Part shown: positions 32,871-40,152 of the stretch, one piece after another
Numbering within the stretch: position 1 is the stretch's first letter
How the letters are laid out: the number at the start of each line of letters is the position of its first letter
Assembly: GCA_016875395.1 (NCBI GenBank)
Contig: VGRF01000001.1
Location: 31,921 to 95,920, forward strand
Source: Deltaproteobacteria bacterium
GTDB lineage: Bacteria; Myxococcota_A; UBA9160; UBA6930
DNA length: 64,000 bases
Direction: 5' to 3'
The notes under the pieces: model-generated
The model's database searches: none
Told to the model about the DNA's origin: nothing
The model's input: the letters and a program-made list of their open reading frames with translations, nothing else
Position numbers and translations under genes: made by a program

Positions 32871-34106
32871 TCACGCGGCCTCGTACTGAATCCACAGCTT
32901 CTCGAGCCCGCGCAGCGTGAAGCTCGGAACGTGGCGGAAGTCGTTCTTGCCGGCGGAGAAGCGCCAGTTCTTCGTGCTGTCGAAGAGCGTCTCGAACGCG
33001 ATCTGCGCCTCTTTGCGCGCGAGCGACGCGCCGGGGCAGAAGTGCTCGCCGCGTCCGAACGAGAGGTGCTCGCGCGCGTTCTTGCGCGTGACGTCGAAGC
33101 GATCGGGGTCCGCGAACACCGCCGGGTCGCGGTTCGCCGCCGCGTAGCTCACCGCGATGCGCGCGCCCTGCGGAATCGCGACGCCGCCCACTTCGGTGTC
33201 GCACTTCGCCATGCGGAACAGCGTCTGCACCGGCGCCTCGATGCGCAGGCCCTCCTCGACCATGTTCGGAATCAGCGAGGGGTCGTCGCGCACGAGCTTT
33301 TGCTGGTCGGGGTTCTGGATCAGCAGCATCACGAGCGTGGCGATCAGGTTCGCGGTCGTCTCGTTCCCGGCCACGAGGAACTGCTGCAGGATCGAGAGCA
33401 TCTCGGACACGTTCAGCGGCTCGACCCCGTCGAGCCGCGCGTCCACGAGATCGCTCAGGATGTCGTCCTCGGCCTTCTTCCTGCGCTCTTCGATCTTGGC
33501 CGCGAAGTAGTGCTGCAGATCGACGATCGACTGCGCGCACTCGAGCGCGCGCTCCTTCGTGATCATGCCGCCCAGCGGCGCCACCGAGTCGTCGCTCCAC
33601 TTCTTGAAGAGCGGCATGTCCTTGCGCGGCACGCCGAGCTGGTCCGCGATCACCGTGAGCGGCAGCAGCACGCCGAACTGCGGCGGCACGTTCATCTCGC
33701 CCGCGTGCTTCACGCCCATCGCGAGCTCCTTCGCGACGCTGCGCACGTACGCCTCCATGCGGGCGACCGCGCGGCCCGAGAACGCGCGCGCCACCAGCGA
33801 GCGGTAGCGCGTGTGCTCCGGCGGGTCGGCGCTCAGCAGCGTGTCCACCGGCGGGTAGCCCTTGCGCATGATCGCGATCAGCTCTTCCGGCGGATTCGCA
33901 TTGCCGCCCACGCCCGGTCCCGAGCGCGAAGAGAAGCGCTCTTGGTCGCCGAGCACCTCCAATAACAAGTCGTAGCGCGTGACGATGAAGAACCCGAGGC
34001 CGGGCACCTGATAAACCGGCGCCTCCTCGCGCAGCACGCGGAAGAACTCGTACGGGTTCTCCACGACGGCCGGATCGAGCGGATTCAGCGACGCGAGACG
34101 TGACAT
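32871..34106 (-). CDS. cytochrome P450
   Basis: 411 residues from the ATG at 34104-34106. Landmarks: LLSADPPEHTRYRSLVARAFSGR (C helix), FLVAGNETTANLIATL (I helix with acid-alcohol pair), EEGLRIEAP (ExxR), and FGRGEHFCPGASLARKE (heme Cys). It is distinct from the other three P450s in the window. A soluble bacterial enzyme that needs external electron donors. No redox partner lies nearby. It is followed on the same strand by the selenoprotein pair, which suggests a possible link to peroxide handling, but this is weak. Confidence 0.92.
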   Translation of the reverse strand: MSRLASLNPLDPAVVENPYEFFRVLREEAPVYQVPGLGFFIVTRYDLLLEVLGDQERFSSRSGPGVGGNANPPEELIAIMRKGYPPVDTLLSADPPEHTRYRSLVARAFSGRAVARMEAYVRSVAKELAMGVKHAGEMNVPPQFGVLLPLTVIADQLGVPRKDMPLFKKWSDDSVAPLGGMITKERALECAQSIVDLQHYFAAKIEERRKKAEDDILSDLVDARLDGVEPLNVSEMLSILQQFLVAGNETTANLIATLVMLLIQNPDQQKLVRDDPSLIPNMVEEGLRIEAPVQTLFRMAKCDTEVGGVAIPQGARIAVSYAAANRDPAVFADPDRFDVTRKNAREHLSFGRGEHFCPGASLARKEAQIAFETLFDSTKNWRFSAGKNDFRHVPSFTLRGLEKLWIQYEAA

Positions 34107-34254
34107 GGGGGCCCCCGAAGTGCGCGCGGTTGAACACGTGCAAGGTGCGCGAGGAGGGGGCTTGGAGTCAACCGCTTACGCGGCGATGCGACGCCGGGCA
34201 TGCCGGGTTCGAGGGCCAAGCCGCGACTCGGCGTTGGGTGCGCATTTCGGGGCT

Positions 34255-34683
34255 TCAGAGATCGATGCCACTCAGCAGATCGAGCAAGCCCGCAGCGGCA
34301 TCGGCAGCATCGAGCGGGCCGGTCAGCAGGTCGAGCCAGTGCCACGCGCCGTCCGAAGCACCGTCCGCGCGCTGCTGAATGGGCACCCAGATGCCGCGAC
34401 AAGCAGGGCAGCGCGCGAGCACCATCGCGGCTGCGCGGCCTGACTCGAGCGCGGTGCCGTTGCAACGCGGACAGGCACCGGGCGACGCGGCGAGGGTCGC
34501 CTCGAAGTGGAGCTGCGCGCGGCGTTCACCCGCATTGTGCGCGCGCTGCTCGCGATGCGCCTCCAGCTCGCCGCGATCGAACCAGATGCCGCAGGTCGCG
34601 CACGCATCGAGCTCGACGCCGTGCTCGTGCCGCCGCGCCATCGGCCGGCGGCACGAGGGGCAGGGGAGGCCGGCTGCGCTCAC
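34255..34683 (-). CDS. zf-TFIIB-type double zinc ribbon protein
   Basis: 142 residues, GTG start at 34681-34683, overlapping the stop of the preceding gene by four bases (GTGA). Two zinc ribbons are visible: PCPSCRRPM with DACATCGIWFDRGELEAH, and CPRCNGTALE with CPACRGIWVP. This is the zf-TFIIB family of small bacterial zinc proteins. A C-terminal hydrophobic, acidic tail (LDLLTGPLDAADAAAGLLDLL) follows. The function is unknown; some relatives bind nucleic acid. It is coupled to the antitoxin-like gene. Confidence 0.75.
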   Translation of the reverse strand: MSAAGLPCPSCRRPMARRHEHGVELDACATCGIWFDRGELEAHREQRAHNAGERRAQLHFEATLAASPGACPRCNGTALESGRAAAMVLARCPACRGIWVPIQQRADGASDGAWHWLDLLTGPLDAADAAAGLLDLLSGIDL

Positions 34684-34934
34684 CGCGGGCGGCGCTTGGC
34701 GGCCGCTCTTTTTCGCGCGCGAGCGGCGATCAGCCGACGCAATGCAGCATTGACGCGCGCCGACGTGGGAAACGCGCGCCGCACGTCGGGCTCCAAGAGC
34801 ACGACGTTCGTGCCGGCTCGGTAACTCTCGATGTACTTGCCGACTTCTCCAGGTCCCATCGAGGCAAAGTCGTACTCCGCCCGCATCGGCTTTTCTCTTT
34901 TCCTCTTAGCCTTCTTCATGGTGGCGTCGCTCAT
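34680..34934 (-). CDS. antitoxin-like small protein next to BrnT remnant
   Basis: 84 residues from the ATG at 34932-34934, with a second possible start at 34917-34919 (MKKAKRKREK). The body RAEYDFASMGPGEVGKYIESYRAGTNVVLLEPDVRRAFPTSARVNAALRRLI resembles small DNA-binding partner proteins of toxin-antitoxin pairs, with an EYDF start and a VNAALR helix. It overlaps the end of a truncated BrnT toxin frame (34906), the order expected of brnT-brnA. I call it antitoxin-like from position and pattern; the exact family is not certain. Confidence 0.5.
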   Translation of the reverse strand: MSDATMKKAKRKREKPMRAEYDFASMGPGEVGKYIESYRAGTNVVLLEPDVRRAFPTSARVNAALRRLIAARARKRAAAKRRPR

Positions 34935-35019
34935 GCGATGTGGCGGGGCGTGCGCTGATGATGCGAACTAGTTCCCCGCGGTTCGTGTGGATCACGACCA
35001 ACACTCGCTGCCAGCGCGA
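34906..35019 (-). pseudogene. C-terminal remnant of a BrnT-type ribonuclease toxin
   Basis: The last 37 codons of this frame read SRWQRVLVVIHTNRGELVRIISARPATSHERRHHEEG, then TAA. This matches the BrnT C-terminus (IRIISAR-AT-xERRxYEE pattern). No BrnT N-terminus is found upstream: that space is taken by unrelated sequence and then the DUF4345-like gene (35054). The toxin is therefore truncated. The remnant overlaps the start of the antitoxin-like gene. Confidence 0.6.
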
Positions 35020-35053
35020 CGATTCGAAACTAGACGCTCCCGCGCGCCCTGGC

Positions 35054-35398
35054 TCACGCCAATAACAACCCCGCGATCGCTCCCTCGAACGCGATGCCGC
35101 CGAGATTCTTCGGCTCGGTGCTGCGATCCGCGAACACCGACACGAGCCGCCCGAGCGCCGCACCCGCCCACGCGATGCCCGCAGCCGCGAACGCGGCTTC
35201 GTGCTGCGACCACATCGCGTACGCGCCGAGCGCGAGGAAGAAGCCGCCGTAGGTGGCGCGTATCTCGGAGACGCCGAGCTTGCCGACGGGCGACATGCTC
35301 GTGAACGCGGCCGCGGAGGCCGGGCTCACGACCGCCATCACACCGAGGCCGGCGGTGATGAGCGCTCCCGCGTGGTTCGCGATCTCGGCGAGCGTCAC
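35054..35398 (-). CDS. DUF4345-like small membrane protein
   Basis: 114 residues, GTG start at 35396-35398, overlapping the amidohydrolase stop by four bases (GTGA). Four hydrophobic segments: LITAGLGVMAVVSPASAAAF, RATYGGFFLALGAYAMW, AAAGIAWAGAALGRLVSVF and AFEGAIAGLLLA. The pattern matches DUF4345 (four-helix membrane protein with an xRAxYGG core). The role is unknown. Its translation is coupled to the amidohydrolase. Confidence 0.7.
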   Translation of the reverse strand: MTLAEIANHAGALITAGLGVMAVVSPASAAAFTSMSPVGKLGVSEIRATYGGFFLALGAYAMWSQHEAAFAAAGIAWAGAALGRLVSVFADRSTEPKNLGGIAFEGAIAGLLLA

Positions 35399-36573
35399 GC
35401 GCGCTTCACCAGCCCCGCGCAGTTGTCGCGCATCACGAGCTTCTGCTCGGCTGCCGAGAACGCGCCCAGCTCGCGCACGAAGTCGATCGGGTTGGCGAGG
35501 CCCTCGGCGTGCGGCCAGTCGCTGCCCAACAACAAGCGGTCCGCGCCGATCAGGTCGCGCAAGTTCGCGACATCGTCCTCGTGGAAGGGCGAGATCCAGA
35601 CGTGGCGCTTGAACGTCTCCACGGGGTCCTCGGCGAACTCCTTCGGGCTGATGCCGTAGGCGCGCTTGAAGCTCTGGATCAGCCACGGCACCCAGTTCGC
35701 GCCCATCTCGATCGAGCACACGCGGATGCGCGGGAAGCGGTGGAAGAGGCCGTGGCAGACGAGCGCCGCCATCGTGTCGAAGGGCGCGCGCGTGCCGCCG
35801 ACGACGCTCTTCCAGGCGCTGCCCTTGAACGACTCGATGTCGCCGCCCTCGCCCCAGTCCGCGAAGTAGCGGCCGTAGCCGGAGTCGCCGCCGTGCATCG
35901 CGACGGTGATGCCGCTCTCGTTGACGCGCGCCCAGAACGGGTCGTAGTACGGATCCGCGAGCGAGCGCGAGATGCCGGGCAGCCGCACCGGCGCGGGGCG
36001 CATCACGATCACGCGCACGTCGCGCGCGAGCGCGCGCTCGAGCTGCGCGATCGCGTTCTCGCGGTCCATCAGCGAGATGTACGGCGCCGCGAAGATCATC
36101 TCCTTGTGCGCGTAGCCCCAGTCTTCGTGGAGCCACTCGTTGAAGGCGTTGAACGCGGCGGAGACGGCGGGCGGGTCGTCGCTCAGCGCCTCTTCCATGC
36201 CCACGCCGAGCGTGGGGAAGAAGAGCGCGCCGGCGAGCCCTTGCTGCTTCATCACTCTCACGCGCGCGTCGCGGTCGCGGTACTCGACGTGGATCGGCTC
36301 GAGCGCGCCGAAGGCGTCCTTGATCGAGAGGCCGCCCTTGTTCTTGCCCTGGTAGTAGTCGTCGAGGCAGCCGGGGCGCGCGACGGGATCGAACGTCGGG
36401 TTCGGGATGAAGCGGTTGACGGCGCCCGCCACGAGCAGCTCCTTGCGCCCGTTCACCACCGCCCAGTCCATGCAGCGCCGCCGCATCTTGCGGTCCATGT
36501 GGCGGGTGAAGGCGTCCTCGGCCTCGTAGTAGTGGTTGTCGCCGTCGAAGATCTCGTAGGGAAGCTGGGCCAT
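35395..36573 (-). CDS. amidohydrolase_2 family metal-dependent hydrolase
   Basis: 392 residues from the ATG at 36571-36573. Motifs: YEIFDGDNHYYEAEDAF, MKQQGLAGALFFPTLGVG, ISLMDRENAIAQLERAL, ITVAMHGGDSGYGRYFADWG, RIRVCSIEMGANWVPWL and LLLGSDWPHAEGLANP (metal Asp). The family (ACMS-decarboxylase-like) contains non-oxidative decarboxylases and hydrolases of aromatic acids. The first metal motif is DxN rather than DxH, as in several members found in sterol or terpenoid degradation clusters. Long open frames upstream to 38274 are antisense shadow. Confidence 0.82.
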   Translation of the reverse strand: MAQLPYEIFDGDNHYYEAEDAFTRHMDRKMRRRCMDWAVVNGRKELLVAGAVNRFIPNPTFDPVARPGCLDDYYQGKNKGGLSIKDAFGALEPIHVEYRDRDARVRVMKQQGLAGALFFPTLGVGMEEALSDDPPAVSAAFNAFNEWLHEDWGYAHKEMIFAAPYISLMDRENAIAQLERALARDVRVIVMRPAPVRLPGISRSLADPYYDPFWARVNESGITVAMHGGDSGYGRYFADWGEGGDIESFKGSAWKSVVGGTRAPFDTMAALVCHGLFHRFPRIRVCSIEMGANWVPWLIQSFKRAYGISPKEFAEDPVETFKRHVWISPFHEDDVANLRDLIGADRLLLGSDWPHAEGLANPIDFVRELGAFSAAEQKLVMRDNCAGLVKRA

Positions 36574-36638
36574 GGGCGGTTCCTCGCGTGAATACCGCGA
36601 CAGTAGACGCGCGCGATGCGCGCGCTCAATGGGGGGCG

Positions 36639-37067
36639 CTAAGCGCTCGCGAACGGCGGCAGCTCCGCATGGCGCGGCAAGTCGTCGTCGAGCTGCACCC
36701 ACGAGATGCGCTTGCTGTCCCACATGTGCAGCTGCGGCGGCAGGCGCTCGGGCTCGTCGAAGCTCGCGATGGTGAGGTCGATCAGGCCCGGCATGAAGTC
36801 CGCGGCGAACGAAAGCGTGGTCCCGCAGCGCCCGCAGAAGCCGCGCTCGACTCCGGGCGACGAGGCATAGGTCGCGAGCGCGCCGACCTCGAGCGCGAAC
36901 GCGTCGCGCGGGAACATCGCCCAAGCCGTGAGGGGCGCGCCGGCCGCGCGGCGGCACAGCGAGCAGTGGCAGATGATGGTCGTGATCGGCTCCGCGCTCA
37001 CGCGGAAGCGGATCGCGCCGCACAGGCAGCCGCCGGCGAGTTGGTCTTCGTGGTTCGTTTGGATCAC
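36639..37067 (-). CDS. GFA family zinc protein (glutathione-dependent formaldehyde-activating type)
   Basis: 142 residues. The Cys pattern of the family is clear: GGCLCGAIRFRVS, CHCSLCRRAAGAPLTAWAMFP and RGFCGRCGTTLSFA. These Cys residues bind zinc in the GFA fold. True S-hydroxymethylglutathione synthase activity is not shown for most members, so it is better called a GFA-domain protein. It lies 65 bases upstream of the amidohydrolase on the same strand and 190 bases from the divergent sulfide:quinone oxidoreductase. Confidence 0.85.
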   Translation of the reverse strand: MIQTNHEDQLAGGCLCGAIRFRVSAEPITTIICHCSLCRRAAGAPLTAWAMFPRDAFALEVGALATYASSPGVERGFCGRCGTTLSFAADFMPGLIDLTIASFDEPERLPPQLHMWDSKRISWVQLDDDLPRHAELPPFASA

Positions 37068-37260
37068 GCGGGTCTCCTTGGATTGGGCGCGGATGCAGTC
37101 GAGTGCAGCGTCGGACTCCCGCGACGGGAGGGTCGAGGGCTCGGCGCGCAGCAGTCAAAGAATCGTCAGGGTTCTCCTCCACCGGGCGCGTAGGATGCTC
37201 TTGTCGCAAGGCGCGTCGCGCCATCGCGCAGCGACGCCTCGCGCGCCCGAGGAGACCGCC

Positions 37261-38469
37261 ATGAGCGAGAGCACCCCGCGCAGCCGTCATCACCAGATCG
37301 TCGTCGTGGGCGGCGGCACCGCCGGCATCACGGTTGCCGCGCGCCTCCGCCGCGCGCGAGCGGGCCTCGACATCGCGATCATCGAGCCGGCGAGCGAGCA
37401 CTTCTACCAGCCGCTCTGGACGCTCGTCGGCGCAGGCGTGGTGAAGAAGGAAGTGAGCCGCCGCGACGAGGAGCCGCTCATCCCGCGCGGGGTGAGCTGG
37501 ATCCGCGACGCGGTGGAGCGCTTCGCGCCGGACGCGAACCGAGTTGTTACGAAGAGCGGCGACGAGGTGCGGTACGACTGGCTCGTCGTGTGTCCGGGCA
37601 TCCAGCTCAACTGGGACGCCGTTCCCGGCCTTTCGAAGAGCGTCGGCCGCGAAGGTCTGTGCAGCAACTACGCCTACGACCAGTGCGAGAAGACCTGGGA
37701 CACGATTCGCGAATTCAAGGGTGGCGTCGCGCTCTTCACCATGCCGCCGCCGCCGATCAAGTGCGCCGGCGCACCGCAGAAGATCATGTACCTCGCCGAC
37801 GATTGGTTCCGGCGCAGCGGCGTGCGCGACAAGACGAAAATCATCTACGTCGCGGGCACGCCCTCGATCTTCTCGGTGAAGGAGTTCGCCGCGACGCTCG
37901 ACCGCGTGTGCTAGCGCAAAGGCATCGAGCGGCACTTCAAGCACAAGCTCGTGGAGCTGCGGCCCGAGCGGCGCGAGGCGCGCTTCGTGCACACCGAGAC
38001 GCAGGAAGAGCGTGTCGTGGCGTACGACATGGCGCACGTCACGCCGCCGCAGGGTGCGCCCGACGTGGTGAAGAAGAGCGCGCTCGCGGACGCCGCGGGC
38101 TGGGTGGAGGTGAACAAGCACAGCACCCAGCACGTGCGCTTCCCGAACATGTTCGCGCTCGGCGACGCGAGCAGCCTGCCCACCTCCCGAACGGGAGCTG
38201 CGATCCGCTCGCAGGCCCCGGTGCTCGTGGCGAACCTGCTCGCCGCGCTCGACAGCAAGAGCGGCGGCGCGCACTACGACGGCTACGCCGCGTGCCCGAT
38301 CCCGACGGGCTACGGAAAGCTCCTGCTGTGCGAGTTCGACTACGACCTGAAGCCGTCGCCCACGTTCCCGTTGCTCGACGGCACCAAGGAGCAGCGCCCC
38401 TACTACTGGCTGAAGCGCTACGGCCTGCCCGCTCTCTATTGGAATGGAATGCTGCGCGGAATCGCGTGA
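37261..38469 (+). pseudogene. sqr: type II sulfide:quinone oxidoreductase interrupted by in-frame TAG
   Basis: One 403-codon frame from the ATG at 37261, with TAG at 37912-37914. Before the stop: HHQIVVVGGGTAGITVAARL (FAD loop), EHFYQPLWTLVGAG, and IKCAGAPQKIMYLADDW (active Cys). After it: AHVTPPQGAPDVVKKSALADAAGWVEV, FALGDASSLPTSRTGAA and YDGYAACPIPTGYGKLLLCEFDY (second Cys). The pattern matches human SQOR (type II). By memory alignment the TAG falls at a Gln in SQOR, so CAG to TAG would explain it. The protein would reduce quinone with sulfide at the membrane. As read it is truncated after 217 residues. A cysteine synthase follows. Sequence error remains possible. Confidence 0.8.
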
Positions 38470-38497
38470 AGCTCCGCGCGATCAGCGGAGCGCGCGC

Positions 38498-39499
38498 GTG
38501 GAAATCAAGGACGGCCTAACAGGTTCGATCGGCAACACGCCGCTGATCCGGCTGCGCAAAGCGTCCGAGCTCACGGGCTGCACGATCCTCGGCAAGGCCG
38601 AGTTCCTGAACCCCGGCGGTTCCGTGAAGGACCGGGCGGCGCTGTCGATCATTCTGGACGCGGAGCAGCGCGGCGCGCTGCGGCCAGGCGGACTGATCGT
38701 CGAGGGCACCGCGGGCAACACCGGGATCGGTCTCGCGCTGGTGGGCAACGCGCGCGGCTACCGCACGCTGATCGTGATTCCGGAGACGCAGAGCCAGGAG
38801 AAGAAGGACGCGCTGCGGCTCGCGGGCGCGAAGCTGAAGGAAGTGCCCGCCGTTCCGTTCAAGGATCCCAACAATTACGTGAAGGTCGCGGAGCGGCTCG
38901 CGCAAGAGCTGGAAGCGACCGAGCCGAACGGCGTCCTCTACGCGAACCAGTGGGACAACCTCGCGAACAAAGACGCGCACCACCGCGGCACGGGTCCGGA
39001 GATCTGGCGGCAGACCGAGGGCAGCGTCGACGGCTTCGTGTGCGCGATCGGCACCGGCGGCACGCTCGCGGGCACCGCGGCGTTCCTGAAGGAGCGACGC
39101 CGCGAAATCGTGACCGCGTGCGCAGACCCCCTCGGCGCTGCGATGTACCACTGGTTCAAGCACGGCGAGCTGAAGAGCGAGGGCAGCTCGATCAGCGAGG
39201 GCATCGGACAAGGGCGCATCACCGGAAACCTCGCCGGCCTCACGCTCGACGAGGCGTATCAGGTGCCCGACGCCGAGGCGCTGCCCGTCGTGTTCGACTT
39301 GCTCTCGGAAGAGGGCCTCTGCCTGGGAGGCTCTTCCGGCATCAACGTCGCCGGTGCGATCCGGCTCGCGCGCGACCTCGGGCGCGGCAAGACCGTGGTG
39401 ACGATCCTCTGCGATTCGGGCCAGCGGTATCAGTCGAAGCTGTGGAACCCGGAGTTTCTGCGCGGCAAGGGGCTGCTGGTTCCGAAGTGGCTGGCCTAA
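38498..39499 (+). CDS. cysteine synthase A-type PLP enzyme
   Basis: 333 residues, GTG start at 38498. Motifs: GSIGNTPLIRLRKASELTG, NPGGSVKDRAA (PLP Lys), EGTAGNTGIGLALVG (substrate loop; O-acetylserine sulfhydrylases usually have TSGNTG), GTGGTLAGTA (phosphate cup), and EGLCLGGSSGINVAGA. It should make cysteine from O-acetylserine and sulfide, although TAGNTG and the insert WDNLANKDAHHRGTGPEIW leave room for a related activity. The gene starts 28 bases after the sulfide:quinone oxidoreductase, so the two form a sulfide-use or sulfide-detoxification unit. Confidence 0.83.
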   Translation: MEIKDGLTGSIGNTPLIRLRKASELTGCTILGKAEFLNPGGSVKDRAALSIILDAEQRGALRPGGLIVEGTAGNTGIGLALVGNARGYRTLIVIPETQSQEKKDALRLAGAKLKEVPAVPFKDPNNYVKVAERLAQELEATEPNGVLYANQWDNLANKDAHHRGTGPEIWRQTEGSVDGFVCAIGTGGTLAGTAAFLKERRREIVTACADPLGAAMYHWFKHGELKSEGSSISEGIGQGRITGNLAGLTLDEAYQVPDAEALPVVFDLLSEEGLCLGGSSGINVAGAIRLARDLGRGKTVVTILCDSGQRYQSKLWNPEFLRGKGLLVPKWLA

Positions 39500-39545
39500 T
39501 CGATCGCGACGGTGCCAAGCTGCCGCCTCTGCGAGGAGCGGCGGA

Positions 39546-40142
39546 GTGAGCAGAGACGATCCGGACAGCTCGCTCACGCCCATGCTCTGTACTCGCCGCG
39601 CGCTGCTCGGCGGCATCGCGGCCGCATCGTGCCTCGCGCCGCTGCCCGTGCACGCACAAGCGACGAATCCCGCCGCGAAGCTGCGCCCACAGCCGGGCGA
39701 TCAGCTCGCGTTCGCAGCGGGCGAGCGAGCGGGGCACGCGATCGCGCCGAGTGAAATCGTCGCGCGCGCGGAGCCGCTCGTCGCGTGGCCGCGCGATGCG
39801 GCGAGCGGCTTGTTACGGGACGGCTCGCGCCTCAACCAAGTGCGCCTCGTGCGCCTCGACGCGAGCGCTCTCTCGCCGCGCACGGCGCCGCACGCGGCCG
39901 ACGGCATCGTCGCGTTCGCCGCGATGTGCAGCCATGCGGGCTGCGACGTGTCGGGCTGGGTCGCGGAGACGCGCGAGCTCGTGTGCCCGTGTCACGGCTC
40001 GACGTTTCGCGCGGAGGACGGCGCGGCGGTGACGAAGGGGCCGGCGACCAAGCCGCTCGCGCTGCTGCCCCTGCGCATCGAGAACGGCGAGCTGCGCGTG
40101 GCGCGCGGCTTCACGCGCAAGGTCGGCTTCACGCCGGTGTGA
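39546..40142 (+). CDS. exported Rieske [2Fe-2S] protein
   Basis: 198 residues, GTG start at 39546. A Tat-like signal, CTRRALLGGIAAASCLAPLPVHAQ, has RR followed by a hydrophobic stretch. The Rieske motifs are complete: CSHAGCDVSGW and CPCHGSTFRAEDGAAVTKGPATKPL. The spacing between them matches high-potential Rieske proteins. It lies 10 bases before the PQQ dehydrogenase gene, so it may carry electrons for that enzyme in the periplasm (inference). Confidence 0.85.
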   Translation: MSRDDPDSSLTPMLCTRRALLGGIAAASCLAPLPVHAQATNPAAKLRPQPGDQLAFAAGERAGHAIAPSEIVARAEPLVAWPRDAASGLLRDGSRLNQVRLVRLDASALSPRTAPHAADGIVAFAAMCSHAGCDVSGWVAETRELVCPCHGSTFRAEDGAAVTKGPATKPLALLPLRIENGELRVARGFTRKVGFTPV

Positions 40143-40152
40143 GAGGAGCGAG

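Noticed and set aside
24251..37914. TAG reassigned to an amino acid in this genome
   Set aside because: Many intact genes in the window end with TAG (for example at 7192, 25759, 43701), so TAG works as a stop.
36574..38274. Minus-strand extension of the amidohydrolase frame across the GFA and SQOR genes
   Set aside because: It is antisense to clear coding sequence and has no recognisable domain.
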